Shown in pieces: positions 10,980-22,111 of a stretch of DNA of 64,000 bases; within the stretch, counting starts at the first letter, position 1, and each line of letters begins with the position of its first letter. Source of the stretch: Lathyrus oleraceus (Eukaryota > Streptophyta > Magnoliopsida > Fabales > Fabaceae). Where the stretch lies: contig NC_066584.1 in assembly GCF_024323335.1 (NCBI RefSeq), positions 270,917,618-270,981,617 on the forward strand, in the 5' to 3' direction. The notes beneath the pieces were generated by a model. The model saw only the letters and a program-made list of their open reading frames with translations, was not told the DNA's origin and ran no database searches. Position numbers and translations under genes: made by a program.

Positions 10980-12846
10980 ATGGACAATACTAAGGAAGAA
11001 GGATCAGTCAATAGATCACTTGTCATAGATGGTACCAAATATGATGATCTGAAGGCTAAAGTGATTGCTTTTCTTAAATCCATAGACAAGAAAACATGGA
11101 AGGCTATAATAAAAGGTTGGAAGCACCTTGTGACTACCTCTCAAGATGGAACATCAATGTTAAATCTAGAAGCTGAGTGGTATAATGTTTAAGATGATGA
11201 AGTTCTTGGAAACTCCAAGGAGTTGAATTCTATTTTTAATGGTATGAAAAAAAACACATTTAGATTGATAAACACATGTACTTAAGCCAAAGAATCTTGG
11301 GAGATCCTCAAAACTGCACATGAAGGTACATCCAAAGTTCGTATGTCAAGATTGTAGCTTTTCACTACCAAATTTTAGAATCTTAGAGTGAAATAGGATA
11401 AATGCATCTCTTACTTCAACATTCGCCTTAGTGACATAACAAATAATTCCTTTACCTTAGGAAAGAAAATGTATGAAGAAAAACTGGTTAGAAAAATCCT
11501 CCTATCACTACCTAAGAAGTTTTATATAAAAGTTGCAGCTATTAAAGAAGCCCAAGACTTAAGCAACATCAAACTTTATGAACTCATTGATTCCCTACAA
11601 ACCTTTGAGATGGCTATAAATGACAGATATGAAAAGAAGAACATGAGTATAACCACTGTATCTAATGCTGAATAAGATGAAGATCAATGTCAGAAAGATA
11701 CTGAAGAAAGTCTATCAGATGCTATAGATTTTGTTGGTAGAAAGTTTAACAAAGCTTTAAAGAGACCGGACAGGAGATGGAGGACAAATGTCAAAGACAA
11801 CATGCCAGACAACTTCAAGAACATTGGTCTCCTACACAAAAGCAAAGATGAAGACAAGCCAAACAAATGCAAATGAACAAAATGTCATGAATGTGAAGTT
11901 TTTTGTCATATTAAGGTTGGATGTCCCATAGTTTTAAAGAAGCAGAAAAAAGGAATGTCATCCATTTGGTCTGATTCTAATGTTGAGAGTGAAGAAGAAA
12001 TAACTAATCAGGTGATGGCCTTCACTGGAAAATATGATTATGGTAGTGAGTCTAGTGATGAAGACATCACTGATGAGGAGTTAGCTCAAACATACAAACT
12101 TTTTTACAGTTAGTGGAAGGAATCATGCATGTTGGACCATATGTCTCAACAACCTGCTCGACATATGTACCCTAAGTACAGAGGAAACGAGAACTCTTCT
12201 TGGAAATGTCATCATCGTGGAAATATGTCCATATAAGGCCCTATTATTATAGACTGTATGGATATCCTCGACTCTATAGTTAACCAAGGCTCATTATAAA
12301 AAGAGGCAAGAATATCAACCTAGGAAAGTATGGAAGCCCAAAGAAACAACCATAAGTCTCATAGAGAATACATATCTTATAGTTCCCTCAAGATAAGATT
12401 GGTACTTTTATAGTGGATGCTCCATGCACATGACTGGAGAAAAGAACTATCTTGAAGATTTGAAACCCTACATCAATATTTATGTTACTTTTGGTGATGG
12501 GGCTTGAGGAAAAATCAAGGGTACATGTAAACTGGCATGTCCAAGTCTCCCTAGCCTTGATGATGTGCTACTGGTAGAAGGATTAACTACAAACTTGATA
12601 AGTATAGATCAACTATGTGATCAAGGTCTGAATGTGAGCTTCAACAAATCCAAATGCATTGTTTCCAACAAATATCAAGAAGTGTTATTGAAAGGATCAA
12701 GATCCAAATACAATTGTTATATGTGGGTATCTCAAAATAAAAGGTAGCCCTTAACATGTTTGATATCCAAGGTAGATTAGACCAATATATGGCATAAAAA
12801 ACTTGGTCATCTCAACCTCAAGAGTATGAAAAAGATCATATATGAA
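10980..12846 (+). pseudogene. SIRE-type Gag and protease remnant
   Basis: The start is MDNTKEEGSVNRSLVIDG, the substrate-binding N-terminus of copia Gag. Gag helical blocks follow at 11469-11675 (LVRKILLSLPKKF, LYELIDSLQTFEMAIND). A zinc knuckle of CX2CX4HX4C form is at 11883-11924. The protease active site reads WYFYSGCSMHMTG near 12397-12435, where the family has WxxDSGCSxHMTG, so the catalytic Asp is replaced by Tyr. A GAG-pre-integrase motif, WHKKLGHLNLKSM, is near 12790-12828. Many in-frame stops (for example after WYNV at 11192 and AE at 11675) show that it cannot make a full product. The coding sequence jumps to RNase H just after this block. Confidence 0.85.
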
Positions 12847-13363
12847 TATGTTATAAAGGGATTTCCAAAACTCATGGATCTGAATATGTGTTGTCTGGAT
12901 ATTGTGATGTTGATTGGGCTGGAAGTGCTGATGATAGGAAAAGCACATCAGGAGGATGCTTCTTCTTGGGGAACAATTTAATATCTTGGTCAGTAAGAAG
13001 TAAAATTGTGTTTCTCTATCTACTGCTGAAGCTGAATACATAGCAGCTGGAAGTAGTTGTTCTCAACTAGTGTGGATGAAACAAATGCTGACTGAATACA
13101 ATGTCTCACAAGATGTCATGGCATTATACTGTGACAACCTGAGTGCCATAAACATCTCAAAGAATCCTATTCAGCATAGTAGGACCAAACATATTGATAT
13201 ATGTCACCATTTTATTAGAGAACTTGTGGAGGATAAGATTGTTGTCTTAGAGCATGTTGCTACTGAGATGCAGTTAGCTGATATTTTTACAAAGGCTTTG
13301 GATGCAAATCAGTTTGAAGTCCTGAGAGGAAAATTAGGGATTTTCATTTATGAAGACTTGTAG
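12847..13363 (+). pseudogene. copia RNase H, C-terminal part of Pol
   Basis: YCDVDWAGSADDRKSTSGG, then STAEAEYIAAGS, DNLSAINISKNP, HSRTKHIDICHHFIRE and ADIFTKAL are the classic copia RNase H blocks in order, with the catalytic Asp/Glu/Asp positions visible (DVDWAG, AEAEY, CDNLSAI). A one-base frame change is needed near 13005 between NLISWS and STAEAEY. The ORF from 13070 is open to its natural stop (13361-13363). It is joined almost directly to the pre-integrase motif, so integrase and RT (about 2.5 kb in relatives) are deleted. Confidence 0.88.
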
Positions 13364-13583
13364 CAATTAACATGGAGTGGAAAAAGTAAGCAAATTAGTG
13401 TCTGTGGCTAAAATAAAGCGCCCCCATTATGGTAAATCATCACCCTGTTTTGGAAATACCATCTATTTCGTCTTCACACGCTACCCCCATAACCTCACTA
13501 CCTACTCCAACTCTTCCATCTTCCTGCTCCTTCTTCACAAACCTCTGCTAGGGATACTGTATTTTTTCCAGAAAAACTCAAAA

Positions 13584-15454
13584 ATGTCACAACATCAAGA
13601 CACATCTGCTTCTAAAAATACTAAGTCTACTCAAAAGGTTAGTGCTCCTCCCATGGGCATTCCCGATGATGAGATTCTGGATGTTGTTCCTCTCTCTGTT
13701 ATTCCATGCAAGGCCATTGATTTGAACCAACCTATTGATGCCTCAGCTTCTGCATGCTCCAATCAAGGTAACTCCTCTAGTATTCCCTCTGGTTCAACTC
13801 CTACCACTAATTCTAAGGAAGATATACATTACACTGATCATGTTATAAGAAACCTAGTCACTAGAATCCTTAATGAAGGACACTATATGAAGGGAGTTTC
13901 TACTCCCCTTTGTCAAATGCACCCCTCTCCTGAGGTTGAACAACATAGTGGTAAGGATGACGATTCCTCCAGTTTTGAGAAGGACTTGGCTGCTGAAGGG
14001 TTGTGCTCTCTAGGGAAAACCGTGTCTGAAAAAGGAAAATCTGTGGCATCTAAAACTGCCAATGCTTCCCACTCTGAGAAGCATGATATGATTGATCTAG
14101 AGGATGGTAGCTCTAATGATCAAGAGGAAAGCTTACTTCATCACCTAAAGCCAAGTGTGGCTAAACGCATGAAGACTCGCAAAGGAAGATCTGTGGCTGA
14201 ACTTATGTCATCTAGAAAAGCTAAGAAGAATGCTAGTATTGGTCCCTCCAAATCTTGGAGCAAGGTTGAAGTAAAGAAGAGGAAGGTTAGAGATGATTCT
14301 GAGTCTGAAGAGGATGTTAAGGAAGATGTCCCTGACATCTCACTTGTGAAGAAAACCACTGCTAGGAAGTCTCCTGTTAAAGTTCCTGCTGTTCATTTGG
14401 ATAACATCTCTTTCCATCTTGAGCATGAAGCTGCCAAGTGGAAATTTGTGATTCAAAGAAGGGTGGCTGTGGAAAGGGAGTTGGGAAAAGATGCTGCTGA
14501 TGTCAAGGAGGTCATGGACCTGATAAAGGTTGTTGGGTTGTTGAAGACTGTGGCTGGATTCTCTCAATGTTAGGAGGGTTTAGTTAAGGAATTCATTGTC
14601 AATATTCCGAGGATATTGCTTATAAGAACAACAAGGAGTTCTGCAAGGTGTTTGTGAGGGGTAAGTGTATAACATTCTCTCCTACTGTTATTAATAATTT
14701 TCTAGGAATAAAAATTGAGGGTGCAGGTGAATTAGAAGTTACAAACAATAAGGTCTGTAGAGAGATTACAGCTAGGCAGGTGAAAGGTTGGCCTGTTAAA
14801 AAGCATCTTCCTGCTGGGAAGTTGACTGTCAAGTATGCTATCTTGCATAAAATAGGAGCTGCGAATTGGGTCCCTACTAACCATATTTCCACTATTGCTA
14901 ATACCCTTGGGAGGTTTATTTTTGCTGTTGGAACCAAAGTGAAATTTGACTATGGTAGATTTATGTTTGAACAAATCATCAAGCATGCATCTACTAATGT
15001 AGTTAAGCTGCCAATTGCCTTTCCCTCAATGATGTGTGGAATTATCTTAAATCAACACCCTGGTATCCTGTGCTCTAATGACTTACCTAGTAGAAGAAAA
15101 CCTGCCCTGTCTGTGCACTAGAAACTGTTTGAAGGCAGCCATGTCGAGGATATTGTCATGACATCTGCCATGAAAAAGCCAGCCTCAAAAGTTGGAACAA
15201 TTGTTGAGCTTAAGGAGACTTGCAAAGAGCTGGGTGAAGGGATAAGGGTAGCAACCGCTAGAAAACAATCGTTGGAAGCCTTGATTGCAAGCTTGGAGCA
15301 GGCTGAAGGTGAAAATATTGTAAATGTTAATGTCAGCCATGAAGAAGAAGCTGAAGCCCACACGTCTAGTGAGAGGTCTGCTAACAACGATGACATAAGT
15401 GGCAATTCTGTTTCTGGTGCTGATGAAGATGCAAGCTCAAGCTCCACTAAGTAG
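13584..15454 (+). pseudogene. Env-like third ORF of the SIRE-type element
   Basis: The likely start is ATG 13584 (MSQHQDTSASKN); an in-frame ATG at 13377 precedes it. The first 330 codons are Ser/Lys/Glu-rich and low-complexity (KRMKTRKGRSVAELM, VKKRKVRDDSESEED). After a TAG at 14571-14573 and a frame change, the globular part at 14648-15121 contains FVRGKCITFSPTVINNFLG, the block shared with 'putative plant transposon protein' domains and with the env-like ORFs of SIRE1. Another TAG at 15119 interrupts a coiled-coil tail (ELKETCKELGEGIRVATARK) that ends at 15454. 'Env-like' is the literature label for the position; I see no clear membrane segment or signal peptide, so envelope function is not supported here. 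Confidence 0.75.
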
Positions 15455-15663
15455 CTCCGTTGACTTTGGTTTCTATTGATTTGATGTTTTTTTTGCTGTG
15501 GTGGATTTTCTTGTTTTTGGAAATTCTGTTTTGCTGTTTTATTGGTTTGTATCTCAGCTTGCTTACAGTTGGTTATGTACTTGGTTTTGTACCCCTTTAA
15601 CTTTTGATATTTTGGTTAATGACTAAATAGACATTTATTTTGTCTCTTTGGTCTCTTTTTGCT

Positions 15664-15795
15664 AAAAAGGGGGAGAAGTAGCTATGGCTATAGATGATGT
15701 TTGGATAACTTTTCTAGTGTGTTTTGGTTTTGGCACAAGGGGAGGATTCTCTGTCTGAGTGTTCTGTCTGTTGTGGTCTAGCTGAAGGGGGAGAT
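15664..15795 (+). other. Polypurine tracts at the SIRE 3' end
   Basis: AAAAGGGGGAGAAG (about 15664-15677) and GAAGGGGGAGATAG (about 15784-15797) are purine runs suitable for priming plus-strand synthesis. SIRE-type elements often have more than one such tract after the third ORF. A possible LTR start, TGTGTTCTGAG, follows the second one, but it has no partner in this window. Confidence 0.55.
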
Positions 15796-15919
15796 AGTGT
15801 GTTCTGAGTACAAGCGCTTGTGTGTTTACTAGTTGTTATTGTTGCTAGTAATGTGTGCATGTTTACTTCTGCTGCTGAACTGATACTTTACTTGATTTCT
15901 TGTGATAACACTAAGTTTT

Positions 15920-16242
15920 ACCTAATTATGCCATTTTGCTCCTATGCCTTGCCTTTTCACTTTATCACCTCATCATCAATTAGTTAATTCACATCCAATT
16001 CAAGCTAATTTCAATCATCAAAGAATGCTTGAAGATGACAATTAGGTTTTAGAGTGGATTGCACACACCCTAGCAAGATCAATGGATATTTATCGTTCTT
16101 AGATGTGAACACCATGCCTTGAGTTTATGCTTCCTTGTTATAAGTGTAAAATGCAAATGAGATGATAAGATAATGAATGTATGCTTATGCATTAGGGTTA
16201 TGGAAATTGCATAAGAGGTAGGGTAAATTTGGGGGTATGACA
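15920..16242 (-). mobile_element. 3' LTR fragment of element A
   Basis: On the minus strand a polypurine tract (TTAAATAGGGGCAGT) is followed at 16242 by TGTCATACCCCCAAATTTACCCTAC. The last stretch is also at the LTR start of elements B and D (CCCCAAAATTTACCC), so this is the 5' tip of an LTR. Only about 320 bases remain. Confidence 0.7.
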
Positions 16243-16613
16243 ACTGCCCCTATTTAATCTCCTCGGACCTGAATGTATGGATAACAACTACGTTCACGCA
16301 TTCAAGGTAGGAGAGGATTAAATACAAAAAATATTCGAAAATTTTACCTACTGGGGATGAAGGTGATATGAAGTGATGGGCATTTATAAGGAAGTTTTTA
16401 TGGGATGGAAAATGACTTTTGATATAAAGTCATCTGCTGGGGATTGAATATGGTATTCTGTGGGGAGAATATGGGTTCACGGTATAATGGTTATGTCATG
16501 ATATATATGATATGAAATGCATGCTATGCTATGCAACATAAGTATTTTTTTAAATGAAAAATAAAGAGAAAAGTTCAATGACAAAAGGTCAAATAGAAAA
16601 GTGAGGAAAAAAT

Positions 16614-16945
16614 GACTTCTAATGGTGATGGTCCCTTAGCAACGACTAAGATGGTTTAGGTTCAGTGATGATTTCTAGCAAGAATGGAAATACCTGACTT
16701 CTAAGGGTGATGGTCCCTTAGCAACGACTAGGGAAATTTTAGGTTTAATGACTATTCCTAGCAACGACTAGGTATAACTGAATTCTAAAGGTATTAATCC
16801 CTAGAAACGGTTGGGGAATTTTTAGGTTCAGTGACGATTCCTAGCAACAATTGGGAATACCTGATTTTTAATGGTGTTAATCCCTAGCAACGGATGGAAA
16901 GACTTATGCTTAGCCAGGTGCATTTGCTGAGGATGTTTATAAGAA
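16614..16945 (-). repeat. Tandem repeat, about 83-base unit, 4 copies (A 3' UTR)
   Basis: Copies start near 16614, 16696, 16780 and 16863 (spacing 82, 84, 83). Each holds GACTTCTAAGGGTGATGGTC or a variant, CCTAGCAACGACTA and TTTAGGTTCAGTGA. The first two are most alike and the others diverged. Confidence 0.85.
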
Positions 16946-17902
16946 ATTTCTTTTGAGTATGATTTGAACGCTACTTATGCATGTCCTTTTTTATAGGGTA
17001 TATTATGATGCAATGTTATGTATGCAAAATTCCGATGTATGCTCAGGCTGCTGGGGATATGAAAATGTATGGTTTATTAATTGTGCCAAGTATGATTGGG
17101 ATTTATGGTAAAGATTTGTTGGAAGTGCAAATAATGATTGGGCTTTGGAGGGGTGCCAAACAAGGTTGAGCTTTAATTTTGCTTGGGGAAAGTGGAATTC
17201 TGACTTCCTGACATCTCAATTTGGATCTTTTGACGTTCATGCCGTGTTTTATCCATTTACTACTGACTGTTGATTATCCCAACGAGGATTTCTTGATCTG
17301 GCCAAGTCTAAGGGACCTCGTGGCTTTGTGGTGTTTTGGTATGCCAAGCTCATTGGAATTGTGGTTACCTTTAGTTACTTTGAAAGAAGAGTAACTTCGA
17401 CGTTTTCCTTTGAATTTTTTTTTATTTACCCAAAATTCTAACATGCAATATTTATAAATAAATTCACATGTCACAAACAAAGCATGAAAAATAAAAGTAT
17501 TTTAAGCACATTTGATGAAAAAGAGATTTCATTGATCAACCCGTGAATGGGTAATTTATACAAGGAAGTAATTCCTAAAAGAGGTGATTATGAAAATAAA
17601 TTGAAAAACAATAATAGCAATGAGAAAAACTCGGATTTCCACTAAGTTCCAATTTCTGCTATAGTCCCCATGTCTTCGAAGGTCCTCGGATCTTACTTCT
17701 GAAGAAGGTGATTGGATTCATTCTCCATTCAGGATTGTGATGATAGATTCAAAATATTCTTTGCAGACCGCAACCTCCTACTTTTATGAATCCCTAACTT
17801 TTTCCTATACCTTCCTTTCGGGTTTTCAGCCTACCGGGATACCCTTTTTTGCCTAAGTCGCCCTTTCTGGTTTTCATCTTATCGGGTTCTCTTTTTTTTC
17901 AA

Positions 17903-18930
17903 GCATAGTATTTTTTGAATGCGTCCGTGTTCACAAGGGATGGAAGATCTTCACCATCCATAATTGATAGTATTAAGGCTCCTCCAGAGAAAACCTTTCT
18001 TACAATGTATGAACCCTCATAGTTAGGCGTCCATTTTCCCCTTGGGTCGGTTTGAATTAGTATAATCTTTCTTAATAACAGGTCTCCTGCCTTGAGACTT
18101 TAGGGAAAGACATTTTTGTCGAATGCTTTCTTAATACGCTTTTGGTATAGTTGGTCGTGGTGGATGGCTGCCAAGCGCTTTTCACCAATGAGGTTTAGCT
18201 GATCAAGTCTTGCTTGTACCCATTCAGCTTCGTGGAATTTGATATTTGTCAATATCCTCAAGAAGGGAATCTCTACCTCAACAAGCAGGACTACATCCAT
18301 GCCATACATAAGAAATAATAGGGTTTCCCTAGTGAAGGTACATACTGAAGTACAATATCCATGCAAAGCAAATGGGAGCACCTCATGCCAATCCTTGTAG
18401 GTTTCCACCATCTTTTGCACGATCTTCTTGATATTCTTATTGGCTGCCTCAAAAATGCCATTCATATTTGGTATATATAGCAATTAATTATAATGCTCGA
18501 TCTTAAATTTCTTGCACAGTTCTTTCGTCATTTTATTATTGAGGTTGGAAACATTATCGCTAATGATTTTGTTCGGGATCCCATAATGACATATGATTTC
18601 TTTCTTCAAGAAACGAGCCACTACATGTTTGGTGATGTTCGGGTATGAGACTGCTTCCACCAATTTAGTGAGTCAAATCGATACGCCTAATCACGTCAAT
18701 TCCGCACATGGAAAAAGGACAAGGTGATGTTAAGACATTGAGTGACACTGGAGGCACATGTATCTTGTCAGCATAAATATAGAATTTATAACATGTCTGC
18801 ACGTGGCGGTAGAAATCAACCTCCATAGTCATCAAGTAATAGCTCGCCCTCAAGATTTTATTGACCATTTTATGTCCACTGGCGTGCTTCCCAAATGAGC
18901 CTTCATGGTTTTCCATTATAATCTAGTTTG
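17903..18930 (-). pseudogene. Element A integrase (decayed)
   Basis: Minus-strand blocks of a Tat-type integrase. The zinc-binding domain is at 18780-18930 (NHEGSFGKHASGHK, CYKF where CxxC is expected, so the last Cys is lost). The first catalytic Asp is in CGIDVIRRID near 18690. The third-residue helix is at 18430-18483 (NGIFEAANKNIKKIVQKM), followed by WHEVLPFALHGY. The C-terminal barrel is at 17903-18110 (RGKWTPNYEGSYIV, GGALILSIMDGEDLP). Stops and frame changes break the segments. It aligns block by block with the integrase of element D at 56075-57553. Confidence 0.85.
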
Positions 18931-19059
18931 CTTCGTGTTTGTCTATGCATCTGTGTAAAACCGAATCATAATTTCTCCTGTATAGTATCCATCCACTCAA
19001 AAAGAACTTGGCCGAGAGTTTTTGAAGATACTTCTTGTCTGTGATGGATGCATTTTCTG

Positions 19060-20155
19060 GGTATTCCTGGCTCTCCAAGTACCTCATGATATCATAGAAT
19101 CAAGGATGGCCATCAGACTTATCTTCATTTGCCAAATAGTGTACTGGCTTATCCAAGTAGTCAGTGCGGATAAATCGTGCTTCATTTTTCCACTTGACCT
19201 TGAACATGGATGACAGAGTAGCTAAGGCATCATCCAACCAATTCTCCTCTTGAGGGATGTGATGGAATATGATCTCATCAAAATATGGGATTAGCTTTAA
19301 CATATGCTCTTTGTACGTGATCAACTTGTGATCACGAACTTCCAAATCTCCTCTTACTTGGATGATTACCAAAGCTAAATCCCCATAGACTTCGAGGGTT
19401 CTGATCCTTAGATCAATAGCCGCTTCAATGTAGAAGATACAAGCCTTGTACTCCGCCATATTATTGGTAAAACTGAAGCACAACCTTGGAGTGAAGGGTA
19501 GATGAAAACCAGTCGGGGATGTAATAACTTCCCCAATTCCGCTGCCTTGAGCGTTAGAAGCTCCATCTAACACAAATGTCCAACGTGATCCAGGTTCTGG
19601 TCCTTCCTCGGGACCAAGAATGTTGTAATCCCTTATAAGCATGATGTCCTCGTTGGGGAATTCAAAATGCATCGACTGATAGTCTTCCAAGGGTTGATGG
19701 GCAAGATAGTCAGATAAGACACTTTCTTTGACAACTTTTTATGTGACATGTTGGATGTCATACTCAGTTATGGTCATCTGTCAATGGGCGACTCTTCCTG
19801 TCAGAGCAGGCTTTTCAAAGATGTACTTGACAGGATCTATCTTGGAGATTATGAGGGTTTTATGTGTAAAAATGTATTGCCTCAAGTGTTTAGCAGCCCA
19901 AGCAAGTGCACAACATGTTTTTTCAAGCATTGGATACCTACTCTCGCAATTAGTGAACTTCTTGCTTAAGTACTAGATTGCATGATATTTCTTTCCAGTC
20001 TCATCATATTGACCGAGAACTTATCCCATCGGCCCTTCGAGGACTATCAGATACATGATTAGAGGTCTGCCTGGCACATGAGGCATCAAGATTGGAGGTT
20101 CTTGCAAGTATTCCTTAATCTTCTCAAAAGCGCTTTGGCAATTGTCATTCCACAT
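19060..20155 (-). pseudogene. Element A dual RNase H (decayed)
   Basis: At 19700-20155 (minus) are the first RNase H blocks: VLGQYDETGKKYHAI, YLSKKFTNCESRY and MLEKTCCALAWAAKHLRQY. The frame at 19100-19690 carries the second, archaeal-type RNase H specific to the Tat lineage: SRWTFVLDGASNAQGSGIG, FTNNMAEYKACI and EVYGDLALVI, so Asp/Glu/Asp positions are still present. It ends with IPQEENWLDDALATLSSM at the RNase H-integrase linker. Some in-frame stops (for example AI-stop-YLSKKF) show decay. The RT part is missing because element B begins at 20161. Confidence 0.85.
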
Positions 20156-20160
20156 GATGT

Positions 20161-21180
20161 TGTACCCCAAAATTTACCCTCTTCCTTTTAACACTAATTG
20201 GCCTAGGTTTTATCATCATATACATTCATGCATATTATTGGTTCTATGGTTATGGGATTAAGGTATCTCTCTTTTGACTTTCTTCAAGCCTTAAAAGAGA
20301 GAGAGGTGACAATCAAGTGCAAGGAAGACGAGATATCCTCAATTTCATGATCACTCAAGCTAGAAGGGTTTTCTTATGCCCTAAGACATATCAAATGGTC
20401 CACCACTTCATCAATTGATTGAGAATTGCAAGAGATGGTAAGTTGATCACACTTTCTTATCTTTTGGTCCCTGAGCTAGAAGTGTTGATTATCTCAGTGT
20501 GTGGTATACCCGTGCACCAAATTTTGAATCATCTTAACAGATCATTATACAAAACATCTTGACTTACAAGTTTCTCCATTTTCCCTAGGGGAATCAAGGT
20601 TTTGAATATGTGCACCATCTCTTATCTTTTTGGACTGAAATTAGGGTTTATGATAAAATCAGTTTATTTATGATTTTTTTGAGCAAGACTTGATTCCATT
20701 GTATTCTATGTGTCCTTAAGTGTCTATGTGCAGTAGATTGGCCATCAATTTTATTCATAAGAAGTTCAATTGCTTAGATGATCAATGGTTTGATTCAATT
20801 GGGGAAAAAGTCAACTAAGCAGATTAAAAAGTTAACTCTTGTTTTTTGATCAAAATTGTGTTCCACAAGTCAAATATGGTCCATGGTTGAAACTTGATCA
20901 AGAAAAGTCAAGAGATTCATCAAAAATCAAGAATTATGAAAGGTTGCCTAAATTGGAAATTAGGGTTTTAAAGAAAGGTTACTATTTTGGGCAAGTTTGC
21001 AATTAACTTCAGTAAACTTCATGGCCATGTTTCACCCAGATGCGAGCTCTATTTCAAGACAATTTCAACATGAAAAATGTAGTACTAAGTTTCCTCTTTC
21101 CAATGGTTCCAAGAAGTCCTCATTTGGTTGGCTACAACTCATCCTTTTCTAAAACCATGACCTTAAGTTTGTAATTTGGT
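20161..21180 (+). mobile_element. Element B, LTR fragment
   Basis: TGTACCCCAAAATTTACCCTC at 20161 is an LTR start matching those of A and D, here on the plus strand. It cuts directly into the RNase H/RT linker of element A. LTR-like AT-rich sequence continues about 1 kb, including a block near 20639 (AAATTAGGGTTTATGATAAAATCAG) that has a counterpart in the D LTR. It then joins internal ORF1 sequence near 21190 without a PBS or leader, so a large deletion or recombination removed the rest of the LTR. Confidence 0.7.
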
Positions 21181-21189
21181 TTTATACTT

Positions 21190-21475
21190 AGTTAGGGAAA
21201 GCTGTGGAGGAAGTTGCAGGCCTCAAAGCTCAATTGAAAGAGAAAGGTGATTCTCCCATGCAAATTCCACTTCTAGAGTGCAACGAGTGTGAGAAGTTGA
21301 TTGATCAATGTCGATATTTGGATGACATGATTTTTCGAAAAAATGTGGTTATTTGAAGTTTTGTCCATAAGCGCAATCAAGAGGAGACAAATGAGCTGTT
21401 CAAAGAGTCCAAAGCTTGGAGCCTGGATTATCTCAAAAGTGGAAGGCCTCTGACCTATGTGGATTGGGAAGACTA
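21190..21475 (+). pseudogene. Element B ORF1, C-terminal fragment
   Basis: The frame reads KAVEEVAGLKAQLKEKGD, CNECEKLIDQCRYLDDMIF and HKRNQEETNELFKESKAWSL, ending YVDWED and a stop. This is the C-terminal coiled-coil part of the extra ORF1 that precedes gag in Ogre-type elements, with the expected length of non-coding spacer before gag. One in-frame stop (VVI-stop) breaks it. ORF1 function is unknown. Confidence 0.65.
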
Positions 21476-21799
21476 ATTCATCTTTTCCATGTATTGACCA
21501 CCATCAGGATTGTTGATGGGGTCTTTTGATTTGCATTGTTGCTTTTGGTTGTTTGTTTCTTTTATAATAACTACTTGTGTTACTTTGGGTTTTCAGTTTA
21601 ACGAATTCGATGTTTGGCCTATCAAGTGTTCATTGTGTATCCTCTATCCTTTTGCTTATGTAACTTGAATCAAAATTTTAGAAACCTGGAAATACATAAA
21701 CATGTCATTACATCCATTCATGCACTCATACATCATTCGTAACAGATTTTCTGGCCGACCCTCTCATATTGATTATGCTTTTCTTAGAAGAGATTGCAA

Positions 21800-22111
21800 A
21801 TCCAATCATTCATCGTTATGCCACAAGAAGCAACCAGAGACATCAGATGGATCAAATTCAGGATAATATAGAGGAAATGAGGAACCAGATGGATGCTAGG
21901 ATGGCACCGTTTATGGAGGCCATTACTAATGTGACTCGTAATCAGGAATAACTTAGGGCTCCTCTGGAGAGACCTCATGTTGAGACTGAACGACCTAAAT
22001 TGATGTTCGAAGATGTTTTTATGGAGCAACCTCGTCCCAATGTTGCTATGAATTTTGTTGGGCCAAATTTTAATTATCAACATGCTAATGGTTATCATGT
22101 TCATAACCAGG
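21800..22111 (+). pseudogene. Element B gag, N-terminal fragment
   Basis: HRYATRSNQRHQMDQIQDN, EEMRNQMDARMAPFMEAIT and TRNQE, then ERPHVETERPK and NFVGPNFNYQHANGYHVHNQ, is the N-terminus of an Ogre Gag (compare element D near 63230-63340: HRYGTQRNQHRAMEGLQEEL). A stop after TRNQE interrupts it. The frame is cut at 22111 by the LTR of element C. Confidence 0.75.

Larger units (their letters stand above)
10917..15795 (+). mobile_element. Internally deleted SIRE/Maximus-type copia element
   Basis: The order is iMet-type primer binding site (10917), Gag with zinc knuckle, protease remnant, GAG-pre-integrase motif, RNase H, an extra env-like ORF, and then polypurine-rich tracts (from 15664). This order with a third ORF after pol is characteristic of the SIRE/Maximus lineage of copia elements. 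Integrase and reverse transcriptase are missing between 12846 and 12890. No intact LTR pair is visible: the left side before the PBS looks truncated and the right LTR, if present, is short and runs into element A near 15920. Confidence 0.8.
15920..20160 (-). mobile_element. Tat/Ogre element A, 3' half (truncated)
   Basis: A minus-strand Ogre/Tat-type element in the order (3' to 5' on this strand) LTR fragment, polypurine tract, long 3' UTR with tandem repeats, integrase, archaeal-type RNase H and RNase H. It is cut at 20160 by the LTR start of element B in what should be the RT-RNase H linker. The left LTR border is not sharp and meets the SIRE remnant near 15920-15950. The 16946-17900 part of the 3' UTR shows no gene. 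Confidence 0.8.

Noticed and set aside
13584..15454. A true envelope glycoprotein
   Set aside because: I see no signal peptide or transmembrane segment; the sequence is charged and low-complexity, so only the positional label env-like is kept.
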